Assembly (NCBI GenBank): GCA_963790075.1
Contig: CAWBNG010000008.1
Location: forward strand, 496,001-560,000
Direction of reading: 5' to 3'
Source: CAYOUV01 sp963790075
Lineage (GTDB): Bacteria > Chloroflexota > Anaerolineae > Anaerolineales > Villigracilaceae
DNA length: 64,000 nucleotides
The first letter of the stretch is position 1; each line of letters starts with the position of its first letter. Of the stretch, positions 1-7,484 are shown one piece after another. The notes below the pieces were generated by a model, which made no database searches, was not told the DNA's origin, and was given only the letters and a program-made list of their open reading frames with translations. The position numbers were made by a program, and so were the translations under genes.

Positions 1-1167
1 CGCTGTCACATTATCCATTTTTCCATAGCGTTTGACCTCGCTGAGCAGCTTGGACTCGTCAATGCTGTAGTTGAAGGTCACGTTCTCAAACTCCAGGTCG
101 CCGCGTACATCCTGCAAGACGATGGCGTCCGGCTTTTCGACGATATCCTGCGGCAGGTCGATCACCTCGAAGACGCGCTCGAACGAGACCATGCTGGTGC
201 TGAACTCGACCGGTGCGCCAGCCAATCCCTGCAGCGCGCCGTAAAGCTGACCGAGGTACGAGCCGAAAGCCACGATGGTGCCGATGGTGAAGGCGTTTTT
301 GATCACGAAGTAGCCGCCCAGACCATAGACCAGCGCCGTACCGACGGCGCTGACCAGCCCGATAATGACGAAGAAGGTCGAGCCGACCACGGCGCGGCGG
401 ATGCCGATGTCGCGTACGCCTTCCGCGCGCTGGCGGAAGCGTTCTTCCTCCTCTTTGGCGCGCCCGAACAGTTTGACCAGCAGCGCCCCGCCGATGTTGA
501 GCGTCTCGTTCATGTGGGCGTTCATGGCCGCGTTCAGGTCCATGCCCTTGCGGGCGATGTCGCGCAGCACTACTCCCAGCCGGCGGGCGGCCAGGATGAA
601 GAGCGGCATGATCAGGACGCTGACGACCGTCAGCCGCCACTCGAGAGTCAGCATGACGGCCAGGATAGCGACTGTCTGGACCAGGTTGGTGGCGATGCCG
701 ACGATGGTATTGCTGATGGCGTTCTGTGCGCCGACCACATCGTTGTTCAGGCGCGACATCAACTCGCCAACCTTGGTGTTGGTGAAGAAGCGCAAACTCA
801 TACGCTGTAGGCGGGCGAAGAGCGCCACGCGCAAGTCGTAGATCACGCCTTCTCCCACGCTGGCATTCAACCGCCGCTGGACCACGTTGATTCCCCCGCT
901 GAAGAGCGGGACAAGTAATAGGGCAACAGCGTACAGGGTTAACTGGTTCAGGTTTTTGGACGGCAGGACCTTGTCGATCATCTGGCGGAAGATCAGCGGT
1001 GAAATCAGGGAAAGCCCTGTGCCGAACAGGATCGTGACCAGCATCCCACTGATATGATTCCAGTAGGGGCGCGCATAGGTCAATACGCGCAAAAGCAGCT
1101 CTTTGGTAACTTTTTGGGGTTTTTCATCGCCCGAACGAACATAACTGTGCCAACCACCACCGTGCAT
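1..1167 (-). CDS. ABC exporter, fused permease/ATPase (C-terminus outside window)
   Basis: The first 389 residues of a half-transporter of the ABC exporter type, which couples ATP hydrolysis to export of an unidentified substrate across the inner membrane. A hydrophobic transmembrane domain with about six helices fills residues 30-330. The nucleotide-binding domain begins near residue 350 with the strand LEFENVTFNYS. The gene is cut by the window edge before the Walker A motif. After that strand the sequence continues SKLLSEVKRYGKMDNVT instead of running directly to Walker A, so this family has an insertion early in the ATPase. The ATG at 1167 is preceded by GGAG about 7 bases upstream. It diverges from rlmB across 236 bp. 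The substrate cannot be told from sequence. Confidence 0.9.
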   Translation of the reverse strand, partial: MHGGGWHSYVRSGDEKPQKVTKELLLRVLTYARPYWNHISGMLVTILFGTGLSLISPLIFRQMIDKVLPSKNLNQLTLYAVALLLVPLFSGGINVVQRRLNASVGEGVIYDLRVALFARLQRMSLRFFTNTKVGELMSRLNNDVVGAQNAISNTIVGIATNLVQTVAILAVMLTLEWRLTVVSVLIMPLFILAARRLGVVLRDIARKGMDLNAAMNAHMNETLNIGGALLVKLFGRAKEEEERFRQRAEGVRDIGIRRAVVGSTFFVIIGLVSAVGTALVYGLGGYFVIKNAFTIGTIVAFGSYLGQLYGALQGLAGAPVEFSTSMVSFERVFEVIDLPQDIVEKPDAIVLQDVRGDLEFENVTFNYSIDESKLLSEVKRYGKMDNVTA

Positions 1168-1390
1168 GGGAAACTCCGTGGAGAGTAAATTGGAAACCGG
1201 AAGTCGGGAATTTTAACCGGGCTTTCTGGTTTTCGATGGTCAAATTCCGAATCCCGTCCCGTCCCTATTTTGCCCCCTTATGTTCAATTTGGCAACCGTA
1301 GGTTTGGGGAGGTTGATGAAGGATTAATAGAAGGGCGGCCCCTAAATTTTTTATGAATCCCAATTAGCACTTTGCGATAGCGCTTGCGTT

Positions 1391-1396
1391 TATAAT
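1391..1396 (+). promoter_or_regulatory. -10 box of rlmB, leaderless arrangement
   Basis: A perfect TATAAT ends 7 bases before the rlmB ATG at 1404, so transcription should start at or within a base or two of the start codon. No Shine-Dalgarno sequence is present, and no good -35 box lies at 16-18 bp. Confidence 0.6.
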
Positions 1397-1403
1397 AGCT
1401 GCG

Positions 1404-2147
1404 ATGAAGGAACTGCTTTACTCTCGCAATGCCGTCTACGAGACCCTGCGCGCAGGCCGTCGCCAGCCCTTCCAGCTTGAGGTCGCCGAGGGAGCGCAGG
1501 AGAAGGGTCGCCTGAGCGAGATTATCCAATTGGCCCAGGCGCGCCAGCTGCCCGTCAAACGCCTGCCGCGCGGACGGCTTGACCGTGTGCACGCCAATCA
1601 CCAGGGTGTGCTGCTGGAGGCCAGCGGCTACCCCTATGCCGAACTGACCGACATTTTCGAACTGGCCGATGGGCGCAGTGAGCCGCTCTTCGTGCTGCTG
1701 CTGGATGCACTCAACGACCCGCAGAACTTTGGCACACTGTTGCGCACCGCTGAAGTCGTCGGCGTTCACGGCGTGGTTATCCCGTTGGCGCGCACGGTGG
1801 GAGTCACACCGGCGGTGGTCAACGCCTCTTCAGGCGCGTCCGAGCATTTACTGGTGGCGCAGGCCAACCTGCACCAGGCCATCAAAGCGCTGAAAGAAGC
1901 CGGGGCCTGGATCATCGGTCTCGAAGGCAGCCAGCAGGCCCAGGACCCGGAGCGGATCCGCCTGGACGGTCCGCTGGGGCTGGTGGTCGGTTCGGAGGGC
2001 GAGGGGATGCGTCCGCTGACGGTCAAATCCTGCGACATGCTGATGAAGCTGCCAATGAAAGGGCAGATCGAGTCGCTCAACGCTGCAGTCGCCGGCTCGG
2101 TCGCTTTGTACCTGGCTTATCTGGCCAGGACGAAATCATCCGTCTAG
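1404..2147 (+). CDS. rlmB: 23S rRNA 2'-O-ribose methyltransferase, TrmH/SpoU family
   Basis: A 247-residue SPOUT enzyme of the TrmH family that probably methylates the 2'-OH of a guanosine in 23S rRNA using S-adenosylmethionine. The N-terminal 75 residues are the substrate-binding domain (LYSRNAVYETLRAG, then HQGVLLEA). The knotted catalytic domain shows the three family motifs: LDALNDPQNFGTLLRTAE (about residues 99-116), GLVVGSEGEGM (about 192-202) and LPMKGQIESLNAAVA near the C-terminus. Length is normal for RlmB. The start directly follows a TATAAT box and lacks a ribosome-binding site, suggesting a leaderless mRNA. Specificity for G2251 is inferred from the family. Confidence 0.93.
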   Translation: MKELLYSRNAVYETLRAGRRQPFQLEVAEGAQEKGRLSEIIQLAQARQLPVKRLPRGRLDRVHANHQGVLLEASGYPYAELTDIFELADGRSEPLFVLLLDALNDPQNFGTLLRTAEVVGVHGVVIPLARTVGVTPAVVNASSGASEHLLVAQANLHQAIKALKEAGAWIIGLEGSQQAQDPERIRLDGPLGLVVGSEGEGMRPLTVKSCDMLMKLPMKGQIESLNAAVAGSVALYLAYLARTKSSV

Positions 2148-2203
2148 TTAAATCAAAGCCGGGCGGGATTGAATCCGTCCCTAGGCTGTGTTCTGGAGGA
2201 AGC

Positions 2204-3529
2204 ATGCCGCAAGCAATCTATCACTTCCCGCGCGGATTTTTATGGGGAACGGCCACCGCCTCGCATCAGGTGGAAGGCAATAACACCAATAATCAATGGT
2301 GGCAGTGGGAGCAGGACGGACATACGAATGGCAAATCCGGCCTGGCCTGTGACTGGTGGGGTGGGCGCTGGCGCGAGGACTTCGACCGCGCCGCCGAAGG
2401 CGGTCAGAACGCGCACCGCTTCTCGGTTGAATGGAGCCGCATCCAGCCTGCGCCCGACCGCTGGGACGAAGACGCTTTGGAACACTATCGCCAGATGCTG
2501 CGCGGCCTGAAAGAACGCGGCATGACCGCCATGGTCACGCTGCATCACTTCTCTGATCCGCTCTGGCTTTACGAGCGCTGTGGCTGGGAGAACGAAGAGG
2601 TCGTGCCGCTTTTCGAGAAATTTGTGCGCAAGGCGGTCGAGGCGCTCAAGGAATACACCAACCTGTGGTGCACCATCAACGAACCCAATGTCTACGCCTT
2701 GAACGGCTACCTGACCGGAGATTTCCCAGCCTGTCATAAGGGCCCGGATATAGCCATCCAGGTCTTGGCCAACATGCTGCGCGGGCACGCCGCCGCTTAC
2801 CATGCCATCCATGCCATCCAACCGGAAGCGCGCGTCGGCTTCGCCCACCACCACCGCCCGATGGTACCCAAGCGGCCCTGGTTCCCGCTCGACCGTTTGA
2901 TGCGCAACATCCGTTACAACGGCGTCAACCTGGCCTTCCCTTCCGGGATTTCCACGGGCGTGATGCGCTCACCGCTGGGCAAGGTTTCGATCCCCGAAGC
3001 CAGGGGCACACAGGATTATTTGGGCATCAATTATTATTCCATCGATACCGTCAATTTCGACTTGCGCAACCGCGCCGAACTTTTTACCCACAGCGGCTAT
3101 CCGGCAGGTGCCGACCTGAGCGAGACTGGTTTTGCGGCCAACATCCCCGAAGGGATGTTCCAGACCATCCAGTGGGCGGTGAAAACTTTTCCCAACCTGC
3201 CGCTGATCATCACCGAAAATGGCGTCGAAGATTCAGCCGACCGCCTGCGCCCGCGCTACCTGGCCCAACACATCCACCAGGTGTGGCGCGCAGTCAACTT
3301 CAACTGGCCGGTCAAGGGTTACTTTCACTGGACACTCGTCGACAACTTCGAGTGGGAGCGCGGCTGGACCCAGCGTTTCGGCCTGTGGGCCCTGGACACA
3401 GAAACCCAGAAACGCACCAAGCGCCCTTCCGCCGACCTGTATGCCGCCATCTGCAAGGAGAACGGCTTGTCGTCTGAGATGGTCGAGAAGTATTGCCCGG
3501 AAGTGATGGAAAAGCTCTTCCCGAGTTAG
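2204..3529 (+). CDS. Glycoside hydrolase family 1 (beta-glucosidase-like)
   Basis: A 441-residue retaining glycosidase of family GH1, expected to hydrolyse beta-glucosides or beta-galactosides in the cytoplasm; no signal peptide is visible. The acid/base glutamate lies in TINEPN (E160) and the nucleophile in ITENG (E338). The N-terminal FPRGFLWGTATASHQVEG and C-terminal HWTLVDNFEWERGW blocks that form the -1 and aglycone sites are intact. The ATG at 2204 follows GGAGGA at a good distance. No sugar transporter or regulator adjoins it, so it appears as a solitary catabolic gene. The exact substrate is not predictable; glycosyltransferase activity is possible. Confidence 0.93.
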   Translation: MPQAIYHFPRGFLWGTATASHQVEGNNTNNQWWQWEQDGHTNGKSGLACDWWGGRWREDFDRAAEGGQNAHRFSVEWSRIQPAPDRWDEDALEHYRQMLRGLKERGMTAMVTLHHFSDPLWLYERCGWENEEVVPLFEKFVRKAVEALKEYTNLWCTINEPNVYALNGYLTGDFPACHKGPDIAIQVLANMLRGHAAAYHAIHAIQPEARVGFAHHHRPMVPKRPWFPLDRLMRNIRYNGVNLAFPSGISTGVMRSPLGKVSIPEARGTQDYLGINYYSIDTVNFDLRNRAELFTHSGYPAGADLSETGFAANIPEGMFQTIQWAVKTFPNLPLIITENGVEDSADRLRPRYLAQHIHQVWRAVNFNWPVKGYFHWTLVDNFEWERGWTQRFGLWALDTETQKRTKRPSADLYAAICKENGLSSEMVEKYCPEVMEKLFPS

Positions 3530-3561
3530 ACCTCGCTCGCCCCAATCCCCAACTTGCTCCC

Positions 3562-4449
3562 ATGTCCCAAACCTTTTCATCCCCTGTTGTCGTCTGTCGT
3601 CCGGCCTTGCCGCGTGATACCGCTGACGTCAACCGATTCTGCAAATTCATCTGGGACGGTCATGATTATGTGCCCTATATCTGGCCGGAGTGGCTGGCGG
3701 ATCCGCATGGCCAGTTGGTCGTGGCCGAATACGCCGGCCACGCTGTGGGGCTGGCCAAAGTGACCTTGCTGGCTCCTGGTCAGTGGTGGCTGGAAGGCTT
3801 CCGCGTTGATCCGCAATTCCAGGGATTCAAGATTGGTACGCACATCAACCAGTATCTCAACGACTGGTGGCTCGCGCACGGTGATGGAGTTGTGCGCCTG
3901 ATGACCGGTTCGGAACGGGTGCAGGTGCATCATCTTTCCGAGAAGCTCGGCTACACCCGCATTGGATTCGTCGAAAAGCACAGCGCGACCGCTTTGGCTC
4001 AGGCGAGCGATGCTTTTCGACCTGTGAAAGCCGGCGAATTGCCGCAAGCCGTCGCGTTTGCGCGGCACAGTCGCTCGCTGACCTTGTCTCACGGACTGAT
4101 GGACCTGGGCTGGCAGTTCCTGGCACCGGACGAACCCACCCTGGCCGGTTTCGTGGAGCAAACTCACCTGTGGTGGTGGCGCGGAAAGGGTGGATTGCTG
4201 GCCGCGCAGGAGGACGAAGACGCTGGCCAGCGCAGCCTGTACCTGTGCCTGCTGGCCTGCCAGACTGAAGACCTGCCCGACCTGCTGCAAGATGCGCGCC
4301 GCCTGGCCGCGCAGTTGGATTACCAGTCCGCCTGCTGGGTCGCGCCCCAGGGACAAATGGTGCTGGAGGCTCTCAAGCAAGCCGGCTATGAACTGGAGTG
4401 GGATCACCCAGGGGTGCTGTACCAGAGACCGCATCCCGTTCGTGGGTGA
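3562..4449 (+). CDS. GNAT-family N-acetyltransferase
   Basis: A 295-residue protein whose first 150 residues fit the GNAT acetyl-CoA-binding fold. LEGFRVDPQFQGFKIGTHI resembles motif A (V-x-P-x-x-Q-x-x-G-x-G) and EKLGYTRIGFVE the motif B end. The C-terminal half (LDYQSACWVAPQGQM region) may be a second, diverged acetyltransferase-like half. The ATG at 3562 is preferred because the frame upstream runs back into the end of the glycosidase gene. It lies 32 bp after the GH1 gene and 29 bp before an APH(6)-like kinase, so a small transcription unit is plausible. The substrate is unknown; antibiotic modification is one possibility. Confidence 0.8.
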   Translation: MSQTFSSPVVVCRPALPRDTADVNRFCKFIWDGHDYVPYIWPEWLADPHGQLVVAEYAGHAVGLAKVTLLAPGQWWLEGFRVDPQFQGFKIGTHINQYLNDWWLAHGDGVVRLMTGSERVQVHHLSEKLGYTRIGFVEKHSATALAQASDAFRPVKAGELPQAVAFARHSRSLTLSHGLMDLGWQFLAPDEPTLAGFVEQTHLWWWRGKGGLLAAQEDEDAGQRSLYLCLLACQTEDLPDLLQDARRLAAQLDYQSACWVAPQGQMVLEALKQAGYELEWDHPGVLYQRPHPVRG

Positions 4450-4478
4450 GCAGGCGCGCCGAGTATCCAATCCTGCGT

Positions 4479-5384
4479 ATGAAACTCTCTTCAACCTTCG
4501 TTCGCAATGTGCGTGGCGCTTTTGGGACCGGCGGCCAGGCCTGGCTGGAGACCTTGCCTGGCTTGGTGGACGAAGCTGTCCAGCGCTGGGGGTTGATGGA
4601 GGTACAGCCCGTCCCTGAACTCTCTTACAATTGGGTCGCCTTTGCCTCGGATGGGGCCGGGAACGAGCGGGTTCTCAAACTGGGCGTCCCCAACCGTGAG
4701 TTGACGGGCGAAATTGCGGCCCTGCGCTATTACGCCGGCCAGGGCGCTGTCCGTTTGCTGGAGGCTGATCCCGCACAGGGCATGTTGCTGCTCGAACGCC
4801 TGCGCCCCGGCCGCATGCTCAGCAGCCTGCCGGACGACGAGCAGGCGACCTCCATTGCAGCGCAGGTCCTGACCAGATTGCACGCTCCCGCTCCAGAAAA
4901 GGGCGATTTCATCCTTTTACGTGACTGGTTCGATGGGCTGGGTGGATTGCGTCAGCGCTTCGAGGGCGGAACTGGACCTTTCCCGGCGCAGGTTGTGGAG
5001 GCTGCCGAGGAGCTGATTGCCGATTTCTTCTCTGAAGATCGCCCGCAGGTACTGCTGCATGGCGACTTCCACCATTTTAATATCCTCGAATCCAATCGTG
5101 GCTGGCTGGCCATCGATCCCAAAGGCGTGATCGGCTACCCCGAATACGAACTGGGGCCATTGATGATCAACCCTAGGGACCGCCTGGCTCGGCCGGATGC
5201 GGCTCGTCTGACCGCGCGGCGCCTGGCGATCTTATCCGAGCAACTGGGTTTCGAGCTCGAACGCCTGTGCGGTTGGGCCATCGCCCATGCCGTGCTCTCG
5301 GCCTGGTGGAGCCTGAACGAAGTCGGCGCAGACTGGGAATACGCTATGCACTGTGCGCAGATATTTCTCGGGGTAAAGACTTGA
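4479..5384 (+). CDS. APH(6)/hydroxyurea-type small-molecule kinase
   Basis: A 301-residue protein of the aminoglycoside/hydroxyurea phosphotransferase family (APH_6_hur type), with a protein-kinase-like fold. The catalytic loop reads LLHGDFHHFNIL, with the HGD Asp as general base, followed by the metal-binding LAIDPKG, and then EYELGPLMINPRD typical of this family. ERVLKLG supplies the ATP-binding lysine. True streptomycin kinases are of similar length, but chromosomal Anaerolineae homologues may act on other sugars or amines, so resistance is not established. The ATG at 4479 gives a normal N-terminus. It follows the GNAT gene by 29 bp. Confidence 0.82.
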   Translation: MKLSSTFVRNVRGAFGTGGQAWLETLPGLVDEAVQRWGLMEVQPVPELSYNWVAFASDGAGNERVLKLGVPNRELTGEIAALRYYAGQGAVRLLEADPAQGMLLLERLRPGRMLSSLPDDEQATSIAAQVLTRLHAPAPEKGDFILLRDWFDGLGGLRQRFEGGTGPFPAQVVEAAEELIADFFSEDRPQVLLHGDFHHFNILESNRGWLAIDPKGVIGYPEYELGPLMINPRDRLARPDAARLTARRLAILSEQLGFELERLCGWAIAHAVLSAWWSLNEVGADWEYAMHCAQIFLGVKT

Positions 5385-5428
5385 GCGCTCTTAGATTAAG
5401 ATCCAGATGGGACCTGAACGATAGAAAG

Positions 5429-5517
5429 TTATAAAAAGCACGCTCACCATCCTGCCGCCCAACGCCAGTCCTGAAAGGGGACAGATCGTAGTCGAGCGTC
5501 TCGAAGTGCTCGATTGA
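5429..5517 (+). pseudogene. Possible C-terminal coding remnant before a terminator
   Basis: The frame ending in TGA at 5515-5517 reads LTILPPNASPERGQIVVERL with coding-like codon use, but it is closed upstream by a stop after only about 28 codons and has no start. It sits directly before a strong plus-strand terminator. It could be the tail of a gene deleted at this rearranged locus. Evidence is weak. Confidence 0.2.
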
Positions 5518-5521
5518 AGCC

Positions 5522-5553
5522 AAGGACCCGTCAATTTTGACGGGTCCTTTTTT
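5522..5553 (+). terminator. Intrinsic terminator
   Basis: A stem of AAGGACCCGTCA with its inverse, closed by a short T-rich loop and followed by six T. There is no T tract on the other strand, so it works on plus-strand transcripts from the APH-like gene region. Confidence 0.85.
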
Positions 5554-5557
5554 ATAC

Positions 5558-5817
5558 GGCGGGGAGGGTGGGATTCGAATAGCATCCCCTGCATGGGGAC
5601 CCACGGGCGAAAACAAAACGCGCCCAAACGGACGCGTTCTTGAAGGCGGGGAGGGTGGGATTCGAATAGCATCCCCTGCATGGGGACCCACGGGCGAAAA
5701 CAAAACGCGCCCAAACGGACGCGTTCTTGAAGGCGGGGAGGGTGGATTCGAATAGCATCCCCTGCATGGGGACCCACGGGCGAAAACAAAACGCGCCCAA
5801 ACGGACGCGTTCTTGAA
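5558..5817 (-). repeat. Three tandem ~87-bp units carrying the tRNA-Ser 3' end and a terminator
   Basis: Units at 5558-5644, 5645-5731 and 5732-5817 (87, 87 and 86 bp; the third lacks one G in the tRNA part). Read on the minus strand, each unit contains a hairpin with TCCCC/GGGGA arms, then 22 bases identical to the 3' end of tRNA-Ser(GCT) from TTCGAATCCC to the acceptor end. The third unit differs from that stretch by the missing base. An AACGCGTCC/GGGCGCGTT hairpin with a TTTTGTTTT tail follows. The array directly abuts the functional tRNA, so the tRNA end and its downstream flank have been copied repeatedly. Confidence 0.95.
5783..5811 (-). terminator. Intrinsic terminator after tRNA-Ser(GCT)
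   Basis: On the minus strand, AACGCGTCC pairs with GGGCGCGTT (one G-U pair) around a four-base loop and is followed by TTTTGTTTT. It lies just past the tRNA 3' end; equivalent copies occur in the other two tandem units. Confidence 0.75.
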
Positions 5818-5819
5818 GG

Positions 5820-5908
5820 CGGGGAGGGTGGGATTCGAACCCACGGTCGAGTTTAACCCCGACACTCACTTAGCAGGCGAGCCCAATCGGCCTCTCTGGC
5901 ACCTCCCC
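5820..5908 (-). tRNA. tRNA-Ser(GCT)
   Basis: An 89-nt class II tRNA. The acceptor stem is GGGGAGG/CCTCCCC with discriminator G, the anticodon loop CTGCTAA has anticodon GCT, a long variable arm is present, and the T arm is GTGGGTTCGAATCCCAC. The complete CCA end is not encoded (the gene continues CCT), so it must be added enzymatically. Its 3' end is the source or target of the adjoining 87-bp tandem repeats. Confidence 0.96.
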
Positions 5909-5943
5909 ATATGCAGTTATTAAGGCTCGGTTTGGACGGTCAG

Positions 5944-6028
5944 CGGAGGGAGTGGGATTCGAACCCACGATGGATTGCTCCATACCTGTTTTCAAGACAG
6001 GCGCCTTAGGCCGCTCGGCCATCCCTCC
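5944..6028 (-). tRNA. tRNA-Ser(TGA)
   Basis: An 85-nt class II tRNA with acceptor stem GGAGGGA/TCCCTCC, anticodon loop CTTGAAA (anticodon TGA) between CCTGT and ACAGG, a long variable arm, and T arm GTGGGTTCGAATCCCAC. CCA is not encoded. It lies 35 bp from tRNA-Ser(GCT) in the same orientation. A decayed copy is found at 7166-7229. Confidence 0.96.
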
Positions 6029-6218
6029 GAGCGATGGCGATTTTACCATAAATCGCTAGTCGTATTGATGAATGCTTTCCTCAAATGATACATTCAAACG
6101 AAGATGTGAACGCGTCAAAAGGCAATAAAAAATCGAGGAATTCCTGACAAGAGAGCTGGTTTTCACTTACAAAAAAGTAAGTATTTTTCAGACCTTGCAA
6201 AAATATTAATTACAGCGG

Positions 6219-6247
6219 TTTCGTTTTTTTGTTACTTGTACTATACA
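6219..6247 (+). promoter_or_regulatory. Promoter of pilin-fusion copy 1
   Basis: TTTCGT (6219-6224), a 17-bp spacer, and TATACA (6242-6247). The second copy has TTTCAT-17-TATACA at the matching place although most of the spacer sequence has diverged, which suggests selection on the boxes. Confidence 0.55.
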
Positions 6248-7146
6248 TAAATTAGATTATTTGAACGATGTATTTTGGTCAGGAGAAATCAATGATGCTT
6301 ACTTCGTCTTCCAAGAAAGAAAAAGGCCAGGGCCTGGTGGAATATTCCCTGATCCTGGCCTTAGTGGCCATAACTGTCATGTCGGTGATGATGATGATGG
6401 GACCGCTTGTCGGCGATATCTTCACTTCGATCGGCGAAGGCTTTTTAGGCTTGGGTGGCGCTGCCGTCGGCGTTGGTGGTGGCGGCGAGGGAGGTCTGTT
6501 TGCGACCGAAACACCGATCCCAACCACGCCGACCCCCGAACTGCCTACGCCTACGCCAGTACCACCCACCGCCACCCCGGCCCCGACCTGGAACCCTTGC
6601 GCGAATGAAGGTGAGTACTGCAGTTTCAGCGGAACGGCCAACGTAAGATATGGGGCCAATAATACCTATGCATATGGATCGTACTTCAATGGGGTCTCGT
6701 GCAGCAACAGCGTCTTTGGAGATCCAATTGTCGGGGTGTACAAGAGCTGTGAAGTATTCCAGGTCGAATCCCCAGCCAGTCCCACCCCGGTTCCGCCGAC
6801 TGACACACCGACACCCACCCCTGTTCCGCCCACTCCTACTCCCATTCCTCCTACTGCTTCCCCTACACCTACGGAAGCACCCCCTACCCCTACTCCTGTC
6901 CCGACCTGGCAATTCTGTGCGGATGAGAATGGGTATTGCAGCTTTAGCGGAACGGCGAAAGTAAGATATGGGATCGCGGGCAATTGGGTCAAGAAGACTA
7001 CCACCGACGGGATTTCATGCAGCAATGATGTATTTGGCGATCCGGCCCCCGGTGTACTGAAAATTTGTGAAGTAAAGCAATAGCGCGTTTGGCAAGTAAC
7101 TCCAATAAACCAATAAAACTCCAAGCTCTCTCGGGCTCGGAGTTTT
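6237..7146 (+). repeat. Identity block A of a tandem duplication
   Basis: A 910-bp block identical to 7430-8339 except for one synonymous change (A at 6558, G at 7751). The offset is 1193 bp. Immediately outside the block, both sides fall to recognisable but clearly diverged similarity. Confidence 0.97.
6292..7083 (+). CDS. Flp-type prepilin fused to two four-cysteine domains, copy 1
   Basis: 263 residues. The N-terminus has a class III (Flp) prepilin signal: basic leader, then KGQGLVEYSLILALVAI, with predicted cleavage after G12 and the conserved Glu/Tyr pair, then a hydrophobic pilin helix. A Gly-rich stretch and Pro/Thr-rich linkers separate two homologous domains (about 100-156 and 206-263), each CSFSGTA...VRYG...SCSN.VFGDP..GV.K.CEV. 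The four cysteines keep exact spacing (103/110/137/153 and 209/216/243/259), suggesting two disulfides per domain. ATG 6292 is chosen over 6268 because AGGAGA lies 5 bases upstream. The protein is probably displayed by a Flp/Tad-like machine as an adhesive pilin; the domain's ligand is unknown. No Tad genes are in the window. Confidence 0.85.
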   Translation: MMLTSSSKKEKGQGLVEYSLILALVAITVMSVMMMMGPLVGDIFTSIGEGFLGLGGAAVGVGGGGEGGLFATETPIPTTPTPELPTPTPVPPTATPAPTWNPCANEGEYCSFSGTANVRYGANNTYAYGSYFNGVSCSNSVFGDPIVGVYKSCEVFQVESPASPTPVPPTDTPTPTPVPPTPTPIPPTASPTPTEAPPTPTPVPTWQFCADENGYCSFSGTAKVRYGIAGNWVKKTTTDGISCSNDVFGDPAPGVLKICEVKQ

Positions 7147-7147
7147 T
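7118..7147 (+). terminator. Terminator of pilin-fusion copy 1
   Basis: AACTCCAAGC pairs with GCTCGGAGTT (one mismatch) and is followed by five T. The same structure ends copy 2. Confidence 0.8.
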
Positions 7148-7165
7148 ATTCCTGATCGCTTATTA

Positions 7166-7229
7166 GGACTTGAATTTGGGATGGATCTGTTTTCAAGGTA
7201 AACACCTTAGGCTGCTTGGCCATCCCCCC
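7166..7229 (-). pseudogene. tRNA-Ser(TGA) relic
   Basis: On the minus strand GGGGGGATGGCCAAGCAGCC, then CCTAAGG, then CTTGAAAACAG match the acceptor 5' strand, D arm and anticodon loop of tRNA-Ser(TGA) at 5944-6028. The anticodon stem no longer pairs (TTTAC against ACAGA), the variable arm is shortened, and the T arm is degraded to a faint match. It occupies the same place relative to pilin copy 2 as the intact tRNA does to copy 1, so the old duplication included the tRNA. Confidence 0.8.
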
Positions 7230-7411
7230 GAGCCAGGGGGTGCCTAAATCCCTGCTTGGCATGACGAACCTCTCCTACTTGAATTACATGCGTTTGGGCA
7301 GAACTATCAATACTGCAAATACAAAATCAAGGATTCCTGACACAGATCCCCTTTTTTCTTTACAGAAGGGCAAGTTATTCCAGATACTTTCAAAAACATT
7401 AATTGCAGGGC

Positions 7412-7440
7412 TTTCATATTAATGTTAACTGTACTATACA
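7412..7440 (+). promoter_or_regulatory. Promoter of pilin-fusion copy 2
   Basis: TTTCAT (7412-7417), a 17-bp spacer, and TATACA (7435-7440), matching the copy 1 promoter at 6219-6247. Confidence 0.55.
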
Positions 7441-7484
7441 TAAATTAGATTATTTGAACGATGTATTTTGGTCAGGAGAAATCA

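Noticed and set aside
3493..3561. Upstream extension of the GNAT gene into the glycosidase
   Set aside because: Overlaps the end of GH1 out of frame; the ATG at 3562 yields a standard GNAT N-terminus.
5396..5410. Match of TAAGATCCAGATGG to the tail of the Flp gene at 9799-9814, as a pilin remnant
   Set aside because: A 14-base match is expected by chance in 64 kb, and the surrounding translation does not continue as a pilin.
5344..5869. Several repetitive minus- and plus-strand open frames over the tandem repeats
   Set aside because: They are translations of the 87-bp tRNA-end repeat and have no ribosome-binding sites; the DNA is explained by tRNA and terminator sequence.
5558..5908. Possible short CRISPR array
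   Set aside because: The units are head-to-tail and contiguous with no variable spacers, and each contains a tRNA 3' end and terminator.
7216..7422. A 68-codon plus-strand frame between the two pilin-fusion genes
   Set aside because: It runs through the tRNA relic and diverged promoter DNA and has no ribosome-binding site.
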